DNA of 64,000 nt, from the NCBI RefSeq assembly GCF_003012705.1, contig NZ_PXYL01000004.1:186001-250000 (forward strand). Direction: 5' to 3'. The position numbers and the translations under genes were made by a program. Every line of letters begins with the position of its first letter. The stretch's first letter is position 1. This DNA is from Pseudaminobacter soli (ex Li et al. 2025). GTDB lineage: Bacteria; Pseudomonadota; Alphaproteobacteria; Rhizobiales; Rhizobiaceae. The notes below the pieces were generated by a model that searched no databases, was not told where the DNA came from, and saw only the letters and a program-made list of their open reading frames with translations. Below are positions 27,064 through 38,306 of this stretch, piece by piece.

Positions 27064-27558
27064 TTAGTCGTCGAAGGCGCTTTCCAGAACCATACGCAAA
27101 GTGAGCGCCTCGGTCTGATCGGCCGGCGCTTCATAGAGGACGTCGTCGATCAGCCAGCCTTCGGGCGTGGAAAGCACCGCTATGCGATCGGTCCAGCCGG
27201 CTTCGGGCGTCTGGGGAAACTTGTAGCTCACCTCCACCAGGGTGCGGCCATCCGTGTCGGTGACTGTTCCCGGTTCGCAGACCGGCGCGAGGTCGGGATA
27301 GGTCTGATAGGGAATGCCGTCGCCAAAAGGCGGCTTGTCGTCCGGATTAGCCTTGGCGATGGCGTCGTTGCGGTTCTCCGCCTCAGCGACCGCATCTCGC
27401 AATGAAGGCGTGAGCAAGTTGCGGGTGCCCGCTGCATTGTCCTCCACCCGCGTCTGGCAGAAGGCTTTGGCAAGCTCGGTGGCGGTTTGGGCCGCCAGCG
27501 CATTGGACAACCCGCCCACAGTGAAGCACATAGCCAAGAAGATGGCGTTCAGTCGCAT
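27064..27558 (-). CDS. Secreted hypothetical protein
   Basis: A 164-residue protein with a clear Sec signal peptide (residues 1-22, cut after ALA in GGLSNALAAQT). The mature part has one Cys near the N-terminus (FCQTR) and one in the middle (PVCEP), which could form a disulfide. Its C-terminal half (VEVSYKFPQ...WLIDDVLYE) resembles the fold of NTF2-like/DUF3828-type small periplasmic proteins, but I cannot assign a family. It follows the asparaginase gene's promoter region and precedes nothing in an obvious operon. Confidence 0.7.
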   Translation of the reverse strand: MRLNAIFLAMCFTVGGLSNALAAQTATELAKAFCQTRVEDNAAGTRNLLTPSLRDAVAEAENRNDAIAKANPDDKPPFGDGIPYQTYPDLAPVCEPGTVTDTDGRTLVEVSYKFPQTPEAGWTDRIAVLSTPEGWLIDDVLYEAPADQTEALTLRMVLESAFDD

Positions 27559-27598
27559 TCCGATCCCCTCTCCCCGAGCTCGCCCGCAGCGGCACTAT

Positions 27599-28339
27599 CT
27601 AGGCTTCGGCAGTCACTCCCGCCGACAGAAAGCCGCCGTCGACGGCAAGCGTGTGCCCATTGATGAAGCTCGCCTCGGGCGACAGGAGGAAGGCCACGGC
27701 CGCCGCAACCTCTTCCGGTTCGCCATAGCGCGCCTGCGGCACGCGGCCGATCCAAACCCGCCGAGCCTCGATGGAGCACCCCTCCGAGGCCGCATCATCC
27801 GTGGGTCCGGGTGCGACGCAATTGACACGCACGCCGCGACTACCGAACTCCAGAGCCAACACATCCGACATCAGCTTCACGCCTGCCTTGGAGGCGCCAT
27901 AGGCAAGATGGCCGCGATTGGCGCGCATGCCCGAAACCGAGGAAATGTTGACGACAGACAAGGTCTGCCCCATGCGCTCCAGCGCTGCCTTGGCCGCGAT
28001 GAAGGCGCCGACCAGATTGACATCGAGAAGCTCGCGCAACAGTTCGGCACTGGTTTCCTCGGCGGAGGCGTCGCGCGCGATGCCCGCTGCATTGACCAAG
28101 CCGCCGATCAAACCGAGCCGGTCCACCACCTCGTCGAAGGCTGCGTCGAGCTCGTCTTCGTCGGTAACATCCGCCTGGATGAAAATGGCGTTCTCGTCGG
28201 CGAACAGATCCTCGGCGGCGATCAGCGCCTGTTCGTCTATGTCGATGATCGCCACCGGCCAGCCGTCATCCAGAAGCCGGCGAGCAATGGCAATGCCTAT
28301 ACCCGATGCGCCTCCGGTGACGACGGCCGAATGTCTCAT
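27599..28339 (-). CDS. SDR-family NAD(P)-dependent oxidoreductase
   Basis: A 246-residue short-chain dehydrogenase/reductase. The cofactor motif is TGGASGIG at residues ~8-15, with Asp in IIDID (suggesting NAD preference). The catalytic Ser is in VVNISSVSG and the Tyr-Lys pair in YGASKAG. The ending IDGGFLSAG-like (AVDGGFLSAG) is the usual SDR tail. It is translated from an ATGA overlap with the upstream thiolase gene. A 3-hydroxyacyl-CoA dehydrogenase role together with the thiolase is a reasonable guess. Confidence 0.9.
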   Translation of the reverse strand: MRHSAVVTGGASGIGIAIARRLLDDGWPVAIIDIDEQALIAAEDLFADENAIFIQADVTDEDELDAAFDEVVDRLGLIGGLVNAAGIARDASAEETSAELLRELLDVNLVGAFIAAKAALERMGQTLSVVNISSVSGMRANRGHLAYGASKAGVKLMSDVLALEFGSRGVRVNCVAPGPTDDAASEGCSIEARRVWIGRVPQARYGEPEEVAAAVAFLLSPEASFINGHTLAVDGGFLSAGVTAEA

Positions 28340-29502
28340 CTAATGCGATCCAGGATCGAGACGTAGTTGGCGACCGCAGCGCCGCCCATGTTGAAGATGC
28401 CGCCGAGCTTCGCGCCCGGCACCTGAATGCCGCCGGCCTCGCCGGTCAACTGCATCGAGGTCAACACATGCATGGAAACGCCGGTGGCGCCTATCGGATG
28501 GCCCTTGGCCTTGAGCCCTCCGGAAGGATTGACCGGCAGCTTGCCATCCTTGGCGGTGTAGCCGTCCAACGCAAGCTTCGCGCCCTCGCCCGGCTTGGCG
28601 AGCCCCATCGCCTCGTATTCGATCAGTTCGGCTATGGTGAAGCAGTCATGCGTCTCGACGAAGGACAGGTCGTCCAGCGCCACGCCGGCCTTCTTCAGCG
28701 CATGCTTCCATGCTTGCTCGCAGCCTTCGAAGGCGAGGATGTCGCGCTTGGACATCGGCAGAAAATCCTGCACATGCTCATTGGCACGGAAGGCCACCGC
28801 GCGGCGCATCGCCAGCGCGTCCGAGCTGTCCATCAGCACCAGCGCGGCCGCGCCGTCCGACACGAGCGAGCAGTCGGTGCGCTTGAGCGGACCGGCAACG
28901 AAGGGGTTCTTCTCGCTTTCGGTGCGGCAGAACTCGAAGCCGAGATCCTTGCGCATCTGCGCATAGGGGTTTTCGACGCCGTTCTTGTGGTTCTTGGCCG
29001 CGATCATGGCCAGCGCGTCCGACTGGTCGCCATAGCGCTGGAAATAGGCCTGCGCGATCTTGCCGAAGACGCCGGCAAAGCCAGCGGGCGTATCGCCATC
29101 TTCCGGCAGATAGGAGGCCTTCAGGAGGTTCTTGCCGATTTCGGCGCCGGGCGTCGTCGTCATCTGCTCCGCCCCCACCACCAGCACCACCCTGGCAGCC
29201 TTGGCGTCGATGGCGCGGATGCCCTGACGTACGGCCGCCGAGCCGGTCGCGCACGCGTTTTCCACGCGCGTCGCGGGCTTGAAGCGCAGGCGGTCATCCG
29301 TCTGCAGCACAAGGCTCGCCGTAAAATCCTGCGCCGAGAAGCCGGCATTGAAATGACCGAGCACGATCTCGTCGACGTCGTCCGGGCCGAGACCGGCATG
29401 GTCGAGCGCCTCGGCCGCCACCTTGGTGATCAGGCTTTCGAGCGTTTCGCCTTCGAGTTTGCCGAAGCGCGAATGCGCCCATCCGACGATACAAGCAGTC
29501 AT
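28336..29502 (-). CDS. Thiolase-family acetyl-CoA acetyltransferase
   Basis: A 388-residue thiolase superfamily enzyme of the SCP-x-like/acetyl-CoA acetyltransferase branch. The acyl-accepting Cys is in ENACATGSAA, the catalytic His in VETHDCFTIAE, and the second Cys position is replaced by the GHPIGATG ... FNMGGAA pattern typical of this branch rather than of classical FadA. GGAGAG precedes the ATG. It is coupled to the SDR gene, which suggests a two-step beta-oxidation-like cleavage of a 3-hydroxyacyl-CoA. The pair is divergent from the choline operon, without obvious metabolic connection. Confidence 0.88.
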   Translation of the reverse strand: MTACIVGWAHSRFGKLEGETLESLITKVAAEALDHAGLGPDDVDEIVLGHFNAGFSAQDFTASLVLQTDDRLRFKPATRVENACATGSAAVRQGIRAIDAKAARVVLVVGAEQMTTTPGAEIGKNLLKASYLPEDGDTPAGFAGVFGKIAQAYFQRYGDQSDALAMIAAKNHKNGVENPYAQMRKDLGFEFCRTESEKNPFVAGPLKRTDCSLVSDGAAALVLMDSSDALAMRRAVAFRANEHVQDFLPMSKRDILAFEGCEQAWKHALKKAGVALDDLSFVETHDCFTIAELIEYEAMGLAKPGEGAKLALDGYTAKDGKLPVNPSGGLKAKGHPIGATGVSMHVLTSMQLTGEAGGIQVPGAKLGGIFNMGGAAVANYVSILDRIR

Positions 29503-29664
29503 GAGACTCTCCGAATTCCGGTGGACATTCCTAGCATACTAAGAACGCATGCGTAACTGTTCAATCATGAACATAATGCGCCAGTCGCCGGCCGGCAACT
29601 AGGCCGTGGTTCCGTCACCCCTCTGTGGATTGTCGCAGCCACCACAACGGGCGATGGGATTTTT

Positions 29665-29682
29665 ATTGATTGATCAGTTAAT
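29665..29682 (+). promoter_or_regulatory. betI operator: Probable BetI operator
   Basis: ATTGATTGA (29665-29673) followed directly by TCAGTTAAT (29674-29682) is an 18-base imperfect palindrome centred on TGATCA, with 7 of 9 positions paired. It sits 31 bases before the betI start in an AT-rich stretch. TetR-type repressors such as BetI bind palindromes of this kind overlapping their own promoter. Release by choline is the established mode in E. coli. Confidence 0.6.
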
Positions 29683-29713
29683 TAAAAATAGGCTTGCCGC
29701 TGGAGGAATTTAA

Positions 29714-30307
29714 GTGCCCAAGGTCGGAATGGAACCCGTGCGCCGCAAGGCGCTGATAGACGCGACGATCTCTGCGATCGGCGAGCGCGGGTCGCTGGAC
29801 GTCACCATGTCCGAGATCGCGGGCCGCGCGGGCGTGTCGTCGGCGCTGGCGCACCACTATTTCGGCGCCAAGGACGAACTGCTGCAGGCCACCATGCGCT
29901 ACCTGCTGTCCGAGCTCGGCGCGGATCTGCGCGCCGCCCTGCCCGGCTCGACCGGCCCGCGTGAGCGCGTGCTGGCCGTCATCGCGGTGAACTTTTCCGA
30001 CAAGCAGTTCCAGGCCGAGACCATCGCCGCGTGGCTCGCCTTCTATGTCGAGGCGCAGAAGTCGCCAGCGCTCCGCCGCCTGCTGCGCGTCTATGCGCGC
30101 CGCCTGCATTCGAACCTGATGAGCGGGCTTTGCGCGCTGATGCCGCGCACTGAGGCCGACCGCGTCGCCGAGGGCATCGCCGCCCTGATCGACGGCTTCT
30201 ACATCCGCCGCGCCCTCAAGGATGGCGCGCCGAACGCGGCAAGCGCGGTCGCGGTGATCGAAGATTATCTCGAAACGAAACTCCAGCAGCACAAGACAGC
30301 CTCATGA
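29714..30307 (+). CDS. betI: Choline-responsive repressor BetI
   Basis: A 197-residue TetR-family repressor. The N-terminal helix-turn-helix ([20 protein letters not shown]) and the ligand-binding core match BetI closely (opening [18 protein letters not shown]). The start is GTG with GGAGGAA well spaced before it; the Met at 29729 is internal. It heads the operon betI-betC-dehydratase-betA-betB and ends in an ATGA overlap with betC. BetI represses the operon when choline is absent. Confidence 0.96.
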   Translation: MPKVGMEPVRRKALIDATISAIGERGSLDVTMSEIAGRAGVSSALAHHYFGAKDELLQATMRYLLSELGADLRAALPGSTGPRERVLAVIAVNFSDKQFQAETIAAWLAFYVEAQKSPALRRLLRVYARRLHSNLMSGLCALMPRTEADRVAEGIAALIDGFYIRRALKDGAPNAASAVAVIEDYLETKLQQHKTAS

Positions 30308-31830
30308 GCGGCCGCCCCAACATACTGATCATCATGGTCGACCAGTTGAACGGGACGCTGTTCCCGGACGGCCCGGCCGACTTCCTGCACGCGCCGCATC
30401 TCAAGGCACTGGCCGCACGCTCGGCCCGGTTTCGCAACAACTACACCGCCTCGCCGCTCTGCGCGCCGGGCCGCGCCTCCTTCATGAGCGGGCAGCTGCC
30501 GTCGCGCACCGAGGTCTTTGACAACGCCGCCGAATTCGCCTCCTCGATCCCCACCTTCGCGCACCACCTGCGTTCGGCGGGCTATCACACGGCGCTTTCG
30601 GGCAAGATGCATTTCGTCGGCCCCGACCAGTTGCACGGCTTCGAAGAACGGCTGACCACCGACATCTACCCGGCCGACTTCGGCTGGACGCCGGACTACC
30701 GTAAGCCGGGCGAGCGCATCGACTGGTGGTATCATAACCTCGGCTCGGTCACCGGCGCGGGCGTGGCCGAAATCAGCAACCAGATGGAGTATGACGACGA
30801 GGTCGCCTTCCTCGCCGGGCAGAAGATTTACGAACACGCCCGCGCGTCGGAAGCCCCGCAGCATCGTCCCTGGTGCCTGACCGTCTCCTTTACCCATCCG
30901 CACGACCCTTACGTCGCGCGCCGCAAATATTGGGACCTCTACGAGGACTGCCCTGCGCTGGAGCCGGAGGTCGGCTTCATCCCGAAGGACAAGCAGGATC
31001 CGCATTCTCAGCGGCTCTACCTCGCCAGCGACTACGACAACTTCGACATCACGCCCGAGCAGGTGCGCCGCTCGCGCCGCGGCTACTTCGCCAACATCTC
31101 CTATCTCGACGACAAGGTAGGCGAGTTGATCTCGGTGCTCGAACGCACCCGCATGCTGGACAACACCGTCATCCTGTTCTGCTCAGACCACGGCGACATG
31201 CTCGGCGAGCGCGGCCTGTGGTTCAAGATGTGCTTCTACGAAGGCTCGGCGCGCGTGCCGCTGATGATTGCCGGCAAGGGCATCGCGCCCGGCCTGATCC
31301 AGGCGCCGACATCCAATCTCGACATCTGCCCCACGCTTTGCGACCTCGCCGGCATAGACATCGCCGACATCATGCCCTGGACGGACGGCCAGTCGCTGAA
31401 GCCGCAAATGCAGGGCCAGCCACGCAGCGAACCAGTGCTGATGGAATACGCCGCCGAGGGCTCATATGCGCCACTGGTGGCCATTCGCAACGGCAAATAC
31501 AAGTTCGTGCATTGCGAGATCGATCCGCCGCAACTCTTTGATCTGGAATCGGATCCGCTTGAGCTGACCAATCTCGCCGCCAATCCGGCCAATGCCGTGC
31601 TGGTCGCCGGTTTCATGGAAAGAGTTCAGGCGCGCTGGGACATGGCTGCCTTCGACAAGGCGGTGCGCCAGAGCCAGGCACGGCGCTGGGTCGTCTATCC
31701 GGCACTCCGGAACGGCTCCTACTTCCCGTGGGATTTCCAGCCGCTTCGGCAGGCTTCCGAACGCTACATGCGCAACCACATGGATCTCAACGTGCTCGAA
31801 GAGCAGAAACGCTTTCCGCGAGGTGAATGA
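30304..31830 (+). CDS. betC: Choline-sulfatase
   Basis: A 508-residue type-I sulfatase that hydrolyses choline-O-sulfate to choline and sulfate. The sulfatase signature is LCAPGRASF, with C53 as the residue converted to formylglycine. Metal ligands are seen in IMVDQLNG near the N-terminus and in [10 protein letters not shown]. The C-terminal region (YPWDFQPL-like: [18 protein letters not shown]) is specific to choline-sulfatase and contributes to oligomerisation. There is no signal peptide, so it is cytoplasmic. It overlaps both neighbours by four bases. A formylglycine-generating enzyme is not in this window. Confidence 0.96.
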   Translation: MSGRPNILIIMVDQLNGTLFPDGPADFLHAPHLKALAARSARFRNNYTASPLCAPGRASFMSGQLPSRTEVFDNAAEFASSIPTFAHHLRSAGYHTALSGKMHFVGPDQLHGFEERLTTDIYPADFGWTPDYRKPGERIDWWYHNLGSVTGAGVAEISNQMEYDDEVAFLAGQKIYEHARASEAPQHRPWCLTVSFTHPHDPYVARRKYWDLYEDCPALEPEVGFIPKDKQDPHSQRLYLASDYDNFDITPEQVRRSRRGYFANISYLDDKVGELISVLERTRMLDNTVILFCSDHGDMLGERGLWFKMCFYEGSARVPLMIAGKGIAPGLIQAPTSNLDICPTLCDLAGIDIADIMPWTDGQSLKPQMQGQPRSEPVLMEYAAEGSYAPLVAIRNGKYKFVHCEIDPPQLFDLESDPLELTNLAANPANAVLVAGFMERVQARWDMAAFDKAVRQSQARRWVVYPALRNGSYFPWDFQPLRQASERYMRNHMDLNVLEEQKRFPRGE

Positions 31831-32831
31831 TGACTACGCCTATCGTCCCCACCCTCGACCATATCAGGCGCGCCTATGCCGCCACCTCGCAGGTGACGCA
31901 GCTGACGCCGCTTCTGGAATCCCGCCCTCTCACCGCGATGACCGGCGCGGCTCGCGTCTTCATAAAGCCCGAGTCGCTGCAATGGGCCGGCTCCTTCAAG
32001 GTGCGCGGCGCCTATTGGCGGCTGAAGCAGCTTTCGCCGGAAGAAGCCAAGCGCGGCGTTGTCGCCTACTCGTCCGGCAATTTCGCGCAAGGCCTCGCCG
32101 CCGCCGGCCAGGCGCTCGGCATCCCGGTCACCATCGTCATGCCGATCGACGCGCCTGCCGCCAAGCGTGACGCCACGGCGGGCTATGGCGCGCGCGTGGT
32201 GCTGACCGACCATGGCGCGCGGCCCCGCGAGGAAGTCGCCTCGGAACGCGCCCGCGAAATCGCCAAGGAAGAAGGCCTTGCCCTGCTGCACCCGTTCGAC
32301 GACTCGGAGATCGTCGCGGGCCAGGCCGGCGCCGGTCTCGAAGCAATCGACCAGCTGGCCGCCAAGGGCGCCAAGGCCGACATCGTGCTTTGTGCTGTGG
32401 GCGGCGGTGGCCTGATTGGTGGCGTGTCGCTCGCCTTCCACTACCTCTCGCCCGAGACGCAGGTGATCGCCGTCGAGCCGGAAGGGTTCAACGGCATGGG
32501 CACCTCGCTCGCCAAGGGCGCAATCGAAACCATGCCGCTCGTCTCGCCCTCGATCTGCGATGGCCTGATGGCGCGCAAGCCCGGCGAAGCCCCCTTCGCC
32601 GCCGTTAGCGCCGCCGGCGTGCGCGGCCTGGCTGTCAACGACGCTTCGGTGCGCCGCGCCATGAAGATCGCCTTCGAACGGCTGAAGCTCGTGCTCGAGC
32701 CTTCGGGCGCCGCAACTCTCGCTGCCCTTCTCGACGGCGGCCTCGACCTTGCCGGCAAGACTGTTCTGGTCGTCGCCACCGGCGGAAACGTTTCCTTAAA
32801 TGATTACATGAGGCACCTTGCCGATGCTTGA
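31827..32831 (+). CDS. PLP-dependent serine/threonine dehydratase in the bet operon
   Basis: A 334-residue fold type II PLP enzyme. The PLP Lys is in [10 protein letters not shown] (~K58), the asparagine/serine loop is SSGNFAQG, and the phosphate-binding GGGGLIGG follows. No C-terminal ACT regulatory domain is present, so it belongs with catabolic threonine/serine ammonia-lyases, serine racemase and the ectoine-degradation protein EutB. Two adjacent ATG codons could start it; the first overlaps the betC stop. It overlaps betA by eight bases. Serine dehydratase activity would make sense if betaine is degraded through glycine and serine to pyruvate, but this is inference. Confidence 0.85.
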   Translation: MMTTPIVPTLDHIRRAYAATSQVTQLTPLLESRPLTAMTGAARVFIKPESLQWAGSFKVRGAYWRLKQLSPEEAKRGVVAYSSGNFAQGLAAAGQALGIPVTIVMPIDAPAAKRDATAGYGARVVLTDHGARPREEVASERAREIAKEEGLALLHPFDDSEIVAGQAGAGLEAIDQLAAKGAKADIVLCAVGGGGLIGGVSLAFHYLSPETQVIAVEPEGFNGMGTSLAKGAIETMPLVSPSICDGLMARKPGEAPFAAVSAAGVRGLAVNDASVRRAMKIAFERLKLVLEPSGAATLAALLDGGLDLAGKTVLVVATGGNVSLNDYMRHLADA

Positions 32832-34476
32832 GGCAGATTTCGTCATTGTTGGTTCCGGCTCGGCGGGTTCGGCCATGGCCTACCGGCTGTCGGAAGACGG
32901 CAAGCATTCGGTCATCGTCATCGAATTCGGCGGCTCGGATATCGGCCCGCTGATCCAGATGCCTTCGGCGCTTTCCATTCCGCTCAACATGCCGCTCTAC
33001 GACTGGGGTTTCTCCAGCGAACCCGAGCCTCATCTCGGCGGGCGCGTGCTGGCCACGCCGCGCGGCAAGGTTTTGGGCGGCTCCTCCTCCATCAACGGCA
33101 TGGTCTATGTGCGTGGCCACGCCCGCGATTTCGATCACTGGGCCGAGCAAGGCGCAATGGGCTGGGGCTATGCCGACGTGCTGCCCTACTTCAAGCGCAT
33201 GGAGCATTCGCACGGCGGCGAGGATGGCTGGCGCGGCACCAGCGGGCCGCTACATGTGCAGCGCGGCAAGCGCGTCAACCCGCTCTATGCGGCCTTCATC
33301 GAGGCAGGCCGGCAGGCAGGATTCGAACTGACCGACGATTATAACGGCTCCAAGCAGGAGGGCTTTGGGCCGATGGAGCAGACCATCCATCGCGGCCGTC
33401 GCTGGTCGACCGCCAATGCCTACCTGCGCCCCGCCCTAAAGAGGAAAAACGTTCGCCTGGTCAATGGCTTCGCGCGAAAGGTCGTCATAGAGAATCAACG
33501 CGCCGTCGGCGTCGAGATCGAAGCTCGCGGCAAGATCGAGGTCGTGAAGGCGCGGCGCGAAGTGATCGTGGCCGCCTCGTCCATCAATTCCCCCAAGATC
33601 CTGATGCTGTCGGGCATCGGCCCCGCGCAGCACCTAAAGGCCCATGGCATCGCCGTCGTCGCGGACCGTCCAGGCGTCGGCGCCAATCTGCAGGACCATC
33701 TCGAACTCTACATCCAGCAGGAGTCGACCAAGCCGATCACGCTGAACTCCGTCCTCAACCCCGTCTCCAAGGCTTTGATCGGCGCGCAATGGATGCTGTT
33801 CAAGAACGGCCTGGGCGCCACCAACCACTTCGAGGCGGCTGCCTTCGTGCGCTCGGCCGCCAATATCGATTATCCCGACATCCAGTATCACTTCATCCCG
33901 GCGGCCGTGCGCTATGACGGCAAGGCTGCGGCAAAGTCGCATGGCTTCCAGGCCCATGTCGGACCGATGCGTTCGAAATCGCGTGGCGCAGTCACGCTGC
34001 GCTCGCCGGACCCGAAGGAAAAGCCGGTCATCCGCTTCAACTACATGTCGCACCCGGATGACTGGGCGGAGTTCCGCCGCTGCATCCGCCTTACCCGCGA
34101 AATCTTCGGCCAGGCAGCCTTCGACGCCTATCGCGGCCAGGAGATCTCGCCGGGCAAGCATGTGCAGACCGATGCGGAACTCGACATGTTCATCCGCGAC
34201 CATGCAGAAAGCGCGCTCCACCCGTGCGGTACCTGCCGCATGGGGCGCCACGACGATCCAATGGCGGTGGTGGACCCGGAATGCCGCGTCATCGGCGTGG
34301 AAGGCCTGCGCGTGGCCGATTCCTCCATCTTCCCGCGCATCACCAACGGCAATCTCAACGGCCCCTCGATCATGACCGGCGAGAAGGCAGCCGACCACAT
34401 CCTTGGTCGCACACCGCTTGCGCCTTCCAATCAGGAACCATGGATAAACCCGCGCTGGCAGGTCTCGGACCGTTAA
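32824..34476 (+). CDS. betA: Choline dehydrogenase
   Basis: A 550-residue GMC-family flavoprotein that oxidises choline to betaine aldehyde, and can take the aldehyde further. The FAD-binding motif is [20 protein letters not shown] at the N-terminus, followed by the GMC signature regions ([15 protein letters not shown] and [16 protein letters not shown]). The active-site His is in HPCGTCRMG near the C-terminus. The start at 32824 (MLEADFV) matches BetA orthologues; a TTG six bases upstream is also in frame. It is membrane-associated in E. coli, coupled to the respiratory chain. Confidence 0.96.
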   Translation: MLEADFVIVGSGSAGSAMAYRLSEDGKHSVIVIEFGGSDIGPLIQMPSALSIPLNMPLYDWGFSSEPEPHLGGRVLATPRGKVLGGSSSINGMVYVRGHARDFDHWAEQGAMGWGYADVLPYFKRMEHSHGGEDGWRGTSGPLHVQRGKRVNPLYAAFIEAGRQAGFELTDDYNGSKQEGFGPMEQTIHRGRRWSTANAYLRPALKRKNVRLVNGFARKVVIENQRAVGVEIEARGKIEVVKARREVIVAASSINSPKILMLSGIGPAQHLKAHGIAVVADRPGVGANLQDHLELYIQQESTKPITLNSVLNPVSKALIGAQWMLFKNGLGATNHFEAAAFVRSAANIDYPDIQYHFIPAAVRYDGKAAAKSHGFQAHVGPMRSKSRGAVTLRSPDPKEKPVIRFNYMSHPDDWAEFRRCIRLTREIFGQAAFDAYRGQEISPGKHVQTDAELDMFIRDHAESALHPCGTCRMGRHDDPMAVVDPECRVIGVEGLRVADSSIFPRITNGNLNGPSIMTGEKAADHILGRTPLAPSNQEPWINPRWQVSDR

Positions 34477-34477
34477 G

Positions 34478-34510
34478 CTAGAGCATCAAGCCGAAATAGA
34501 TTCCGGAGAC
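34478..34510. repeat. Remnant of the palindromic repeat between betA and betB
   Basis: GCTAGAGCATCAAGCCGAAATAG (split here: GCTAGAGCATC, then AAGCCGAAATAG) resembles the left arm and core of the family seen at 17424. No right arm remains. Its end (CCGGAGAC) supplies the ribosome-binding site of betB. Confidence 0.45.
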
Positions 34511-34514
34511 GACT

Positions 34515-35978
<1,464 letters not shown>

Positions 35979-36034
35979 GGCTCGCAAACTGAATCTATTT
36001 TCTCTTCCAACATACTGTTTGGAAAGAGCTTTTG

Positions 36035-36057
36035 CGGCGGCGTAAAGCCGCCGTTTT
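36035..36057 (+). terminator. Terminator of the bet operon
   Basis: CGGCGGC (36035-36041) and GCCGCCG (36047-36053) form a perfect 7-bp stem with a GTAAA loop, followed by TTTT. A weaker hairpin (CTCTTCCAA...TTGGAAAGAG, 36002-36028) precedes it. The T-tract abuts the stop codon of the converging GMP-AGE gene, and the reverse reading (stem then CAAAAG) is not a good terminator. Confidence 0.75.
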
Positions 36058-38291
36058 CAGTTCTCGCTGGTGCTGTCCAGATACTGCATCAGCGCACAGA
36101 CGAGATGATAGAAGATCGAGGCCGGCACTTCGCTTGCCATCGAGCGGCCGCGCTCATCGATCCTGTCGATCCAGAGGCCGAGCGGCGCCGGGTCGATATG
36201 CCAGCGGAACAGCCGCCCCACCCGCGCCTCGATCTCGGGCTTGAGGTCGGGACCCTCCGCGCCGTCGAGGGCGATGGCCGCCTTGATCGCTTCGGTCTGC
36301 GGCCAGCTACGCGAGACCCGGTCGAGCGGCATTCCCTGGCGTGAGACGGCGCCATAGGCGAGCCCCGTCGCACGGTTCAGTCCGTTGGCAACGGCCGAGG
36401 CGTAAAGCTTGCGGGCATAGGCGGTAAGGTTCTTCTGACCGCTCTTGGCGGCGAAGTCGACCAGGAGCGAGGCCCATTCGAAATGATGGCCCGGCTCGGT
36501 CCAGGTGCCCTTCTCGCCGGCGGCAGGCAGCCACTCGTCGTTGAAGAACTCCCCGAGCGTCCAGCTGTCGGGGTCGAAGAAGTGGTTGCGGAACAGATCG
36601 ACGATCCGCGCCGCGCGGCGCAGATGGTTGCGGTCGTAGGTGGCCGCATGCCAGGCGAGGAAAGCCTCCAGAAGATGCATATGCGGGTTGGAGCGGCGCA
36701 GCCCCTCCCCAGCCGACGTCTCCATGAAGCCGGTCAGCCGCTCGTCCTCGAGATGCTGGTCGAGGAACGCAAGGGTTTCCTCGCCAAGCCGCAACGCGTC
36801 GGGGTTGCCGCACATATGCGCATAGGCCAGTGCCAGCAAGACGCAGGAATGGTCGTAGGCGTCCTCCGCGGCGTCTGCCACGCTGCCGTCGATGTTCATC
36901 GTGCGCACCCAGCCGCCGCGTTCCGTGCGCCCGTTGCCGGACATGAAGGCGAGGCCGTGCGCGATGAGTGCATCGGCAGGGCCGTCCCACCCGCGCAGCT
37001 TGGCGACGGCAAAGGCGTAGACCTGGCGAGCCATGGTGCGCATACGCTTGGGCTTCACCAGCGGCTTGCCGTCGAAGCCTAGCGCCTCGTGGAAGCCGCC
37101 CAGGCGATCGTCCACGCCGACCGTGGACCAGAGCGGCAACGTCTCCTCGAACAGCCAGTGCTGCACGCGCTTGCGCCAGGCGCCGCTCACCAGCACCCGA
37201 TCGCGCGAGGGCGTGAACTTGGTTTCGAGGCGGCCACTCTTTTCAAGCTGTTCGACGATCTTCTTGACGTCCTGGCTGTGGCTGACCGGCGCCACGAAGG
37301 TCGCGTCCATGGTGGCGACAATCGCGATGTCTTTCAGCCCTATGGCCGAGAGCAGCCTACCCTCGCTGCGCATGTATGAGTTCTCGCAATCCATCGCGAC
37401 GACGTCGCCGACGACGACGTTGCCCTGCCCGTCGGTCGGGCTGACATCGAGCAGCGACTGCCAGGAGCCGAGGTCGTTCCAGCGGAAGGTCGCCGGCACC
37501 ATGGCGATGCCCGCCGCGTGCTCCATGATCGCGTAGTCGATGGAGTTCGACGGAATGACCTCATAGAGCTCCAGCGGCATGTAGAGGCCCGAGAGGTCCG
37601 CATTCGCCTGCCTGAAGGCCCGCTCGGCGGCCTGCCAGATCTTCGGCTGATGCTTTGCGAATTCGTCGCGCATCGTGCTGGCGCGGAACAGGAAGATGCC
37701 GGTGTTCCAGAAGAAGTTCCCCGCCTCGAGGTAGGCCTTGGCCGTTTCGAGATCGGGCTTTTCGACAAAGCGCGAGACGTCGCTGACACCCGCGCCATTG
37801 CCCGCAACCTCGATATAGCCGTAGCCGGTTTCCGGCTGGTTCGGTCGGATGCCGAACACCACCAGCCTTCCGTCGCTTGCGGCGGGCACGCCACGCTCGA
37901 TGGTTTCCCAGAACTGGGTGTCGGTCGAAATCTGATGGTCGGACGGCACCACTAGCACGATGCCGTCGCCATAGGCGGCCAGCGTCTGCAGCGTGGCGAT
38001 CGCAACCGCGGCAGCCGTATTGCGGCCGACCGGCTCGAAGATCGCCGTGCCGCCGGCAAGGTCGATTGTGGCAATGTCGTCCTGCACGCGGCCGGCATGG
38101 CGCTCGGATGCAATCAGAAAGACAGGCGTTTCGCCATGGGGTCGCGCCTTCAGCCGGCGCAGCGTCTTGACCAGCATCGAGCCGTCGCCCGACAGGTCGT
38201 GGAACTGCTTGGGATTGTCCTCGCGCGACAGCGGCCAAAGCCGCGAGCCCACGCCGCCGCTCATCACGAAACTGACAATCCGCTCTGTCAT
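36057..38291 (-). CDS. Mannose-1-phosphate guanylyltransferase fused to an AGE-type isomerase
   Basis: A 744-residue two-domain enzyme. Residues ~1-350 are a GMP-type nucleotidyltransferase with the signature GGVGSRLWPLSREDNPKQF and VVPSDHQI; this makes GDP-mannose from mannose-1-phosphate and GTP. Residues ~365-740 form the N-acylglucosamine-2-epimerase (AGE) alpha/alpha barrel (GGFHEALGFDGKP, ETSAGEGLRRSNPHMHLLEA, WTEPGHHFEWASLL), replacing the cupin-type phosphomannose isomerase found in the usual bifunctional ManC/AlgA. The likely combined job is fructose-6-phosphate to mannose-6-phosphate plus GDP-mannose formation for cell-surface polysaccharide. It follows the phosphomannomutase gene by 15 bases. 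Confidence 0.88.
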   Translation of the reverse strand: MTERIVSFVMSGGVGSRLWPLSREDNPKQFHDLSGDGSMLVKTLRRLKARPHGETPVFLIASERHAGRVQDDIATIDLAGGTAIFEPVGRNTAAAVAIATLQTLAAYGDGIVLVVPSDHQISTDTQFWETIERGVPAASDGRLVVFGIRPNQPETGYGYIEVAGNGAGVSDVSRFVEKPDLETAKAYLEAGNFFWNTGIFLFRASTMRDEFAKHQPKIWQAAERAFRQANADLSGLYMPLELYEVIPSNSIDYAIMEHAAGIAMVPATFRWNDLGSWQSLLDVSPTDGQGNVVVGDVVAMDCENSYMRSEGRLLSAIGLKDIAIVATMDATFVAPVSHSQDVKKIVEQLEKSGRLETKFTPSRDRVLVSGAWRKRVQHWLFEETLPLWSTVGVDDRLGGFHEALGFDGKPLVKPKRMRTMARQVYAFAVAKLRGWDGPADALIAHGLAFMSGNGRTERGGWVRTMNIDGSVADAAEDAYDHSCVLLALAYAHMCGNPDALRLGEETLAFLDQHLEDERLTGFMETSAGEGLRRSNPHMHLLEAFLAWHAATYDRNHLRRAARIVDLFRNHFFDPDSWTLGEFFNDEWLPAAGEKGTWTEPGHHFEWASLLVDFAAKSGQKNLTAYARKLYASAVANGLNRATGLAYGAVSRQGMPLDRVSRSWPQTEAIKAAIALDGAEGPDLKPEIEARVGRLFRWHIDPAPLGLWIDRIDERGRSMASEVPASIFYHLVCALMQYLDSTSEN

Positions 38292-38306
38292 GGCAACTGC
38301 CCCCGT

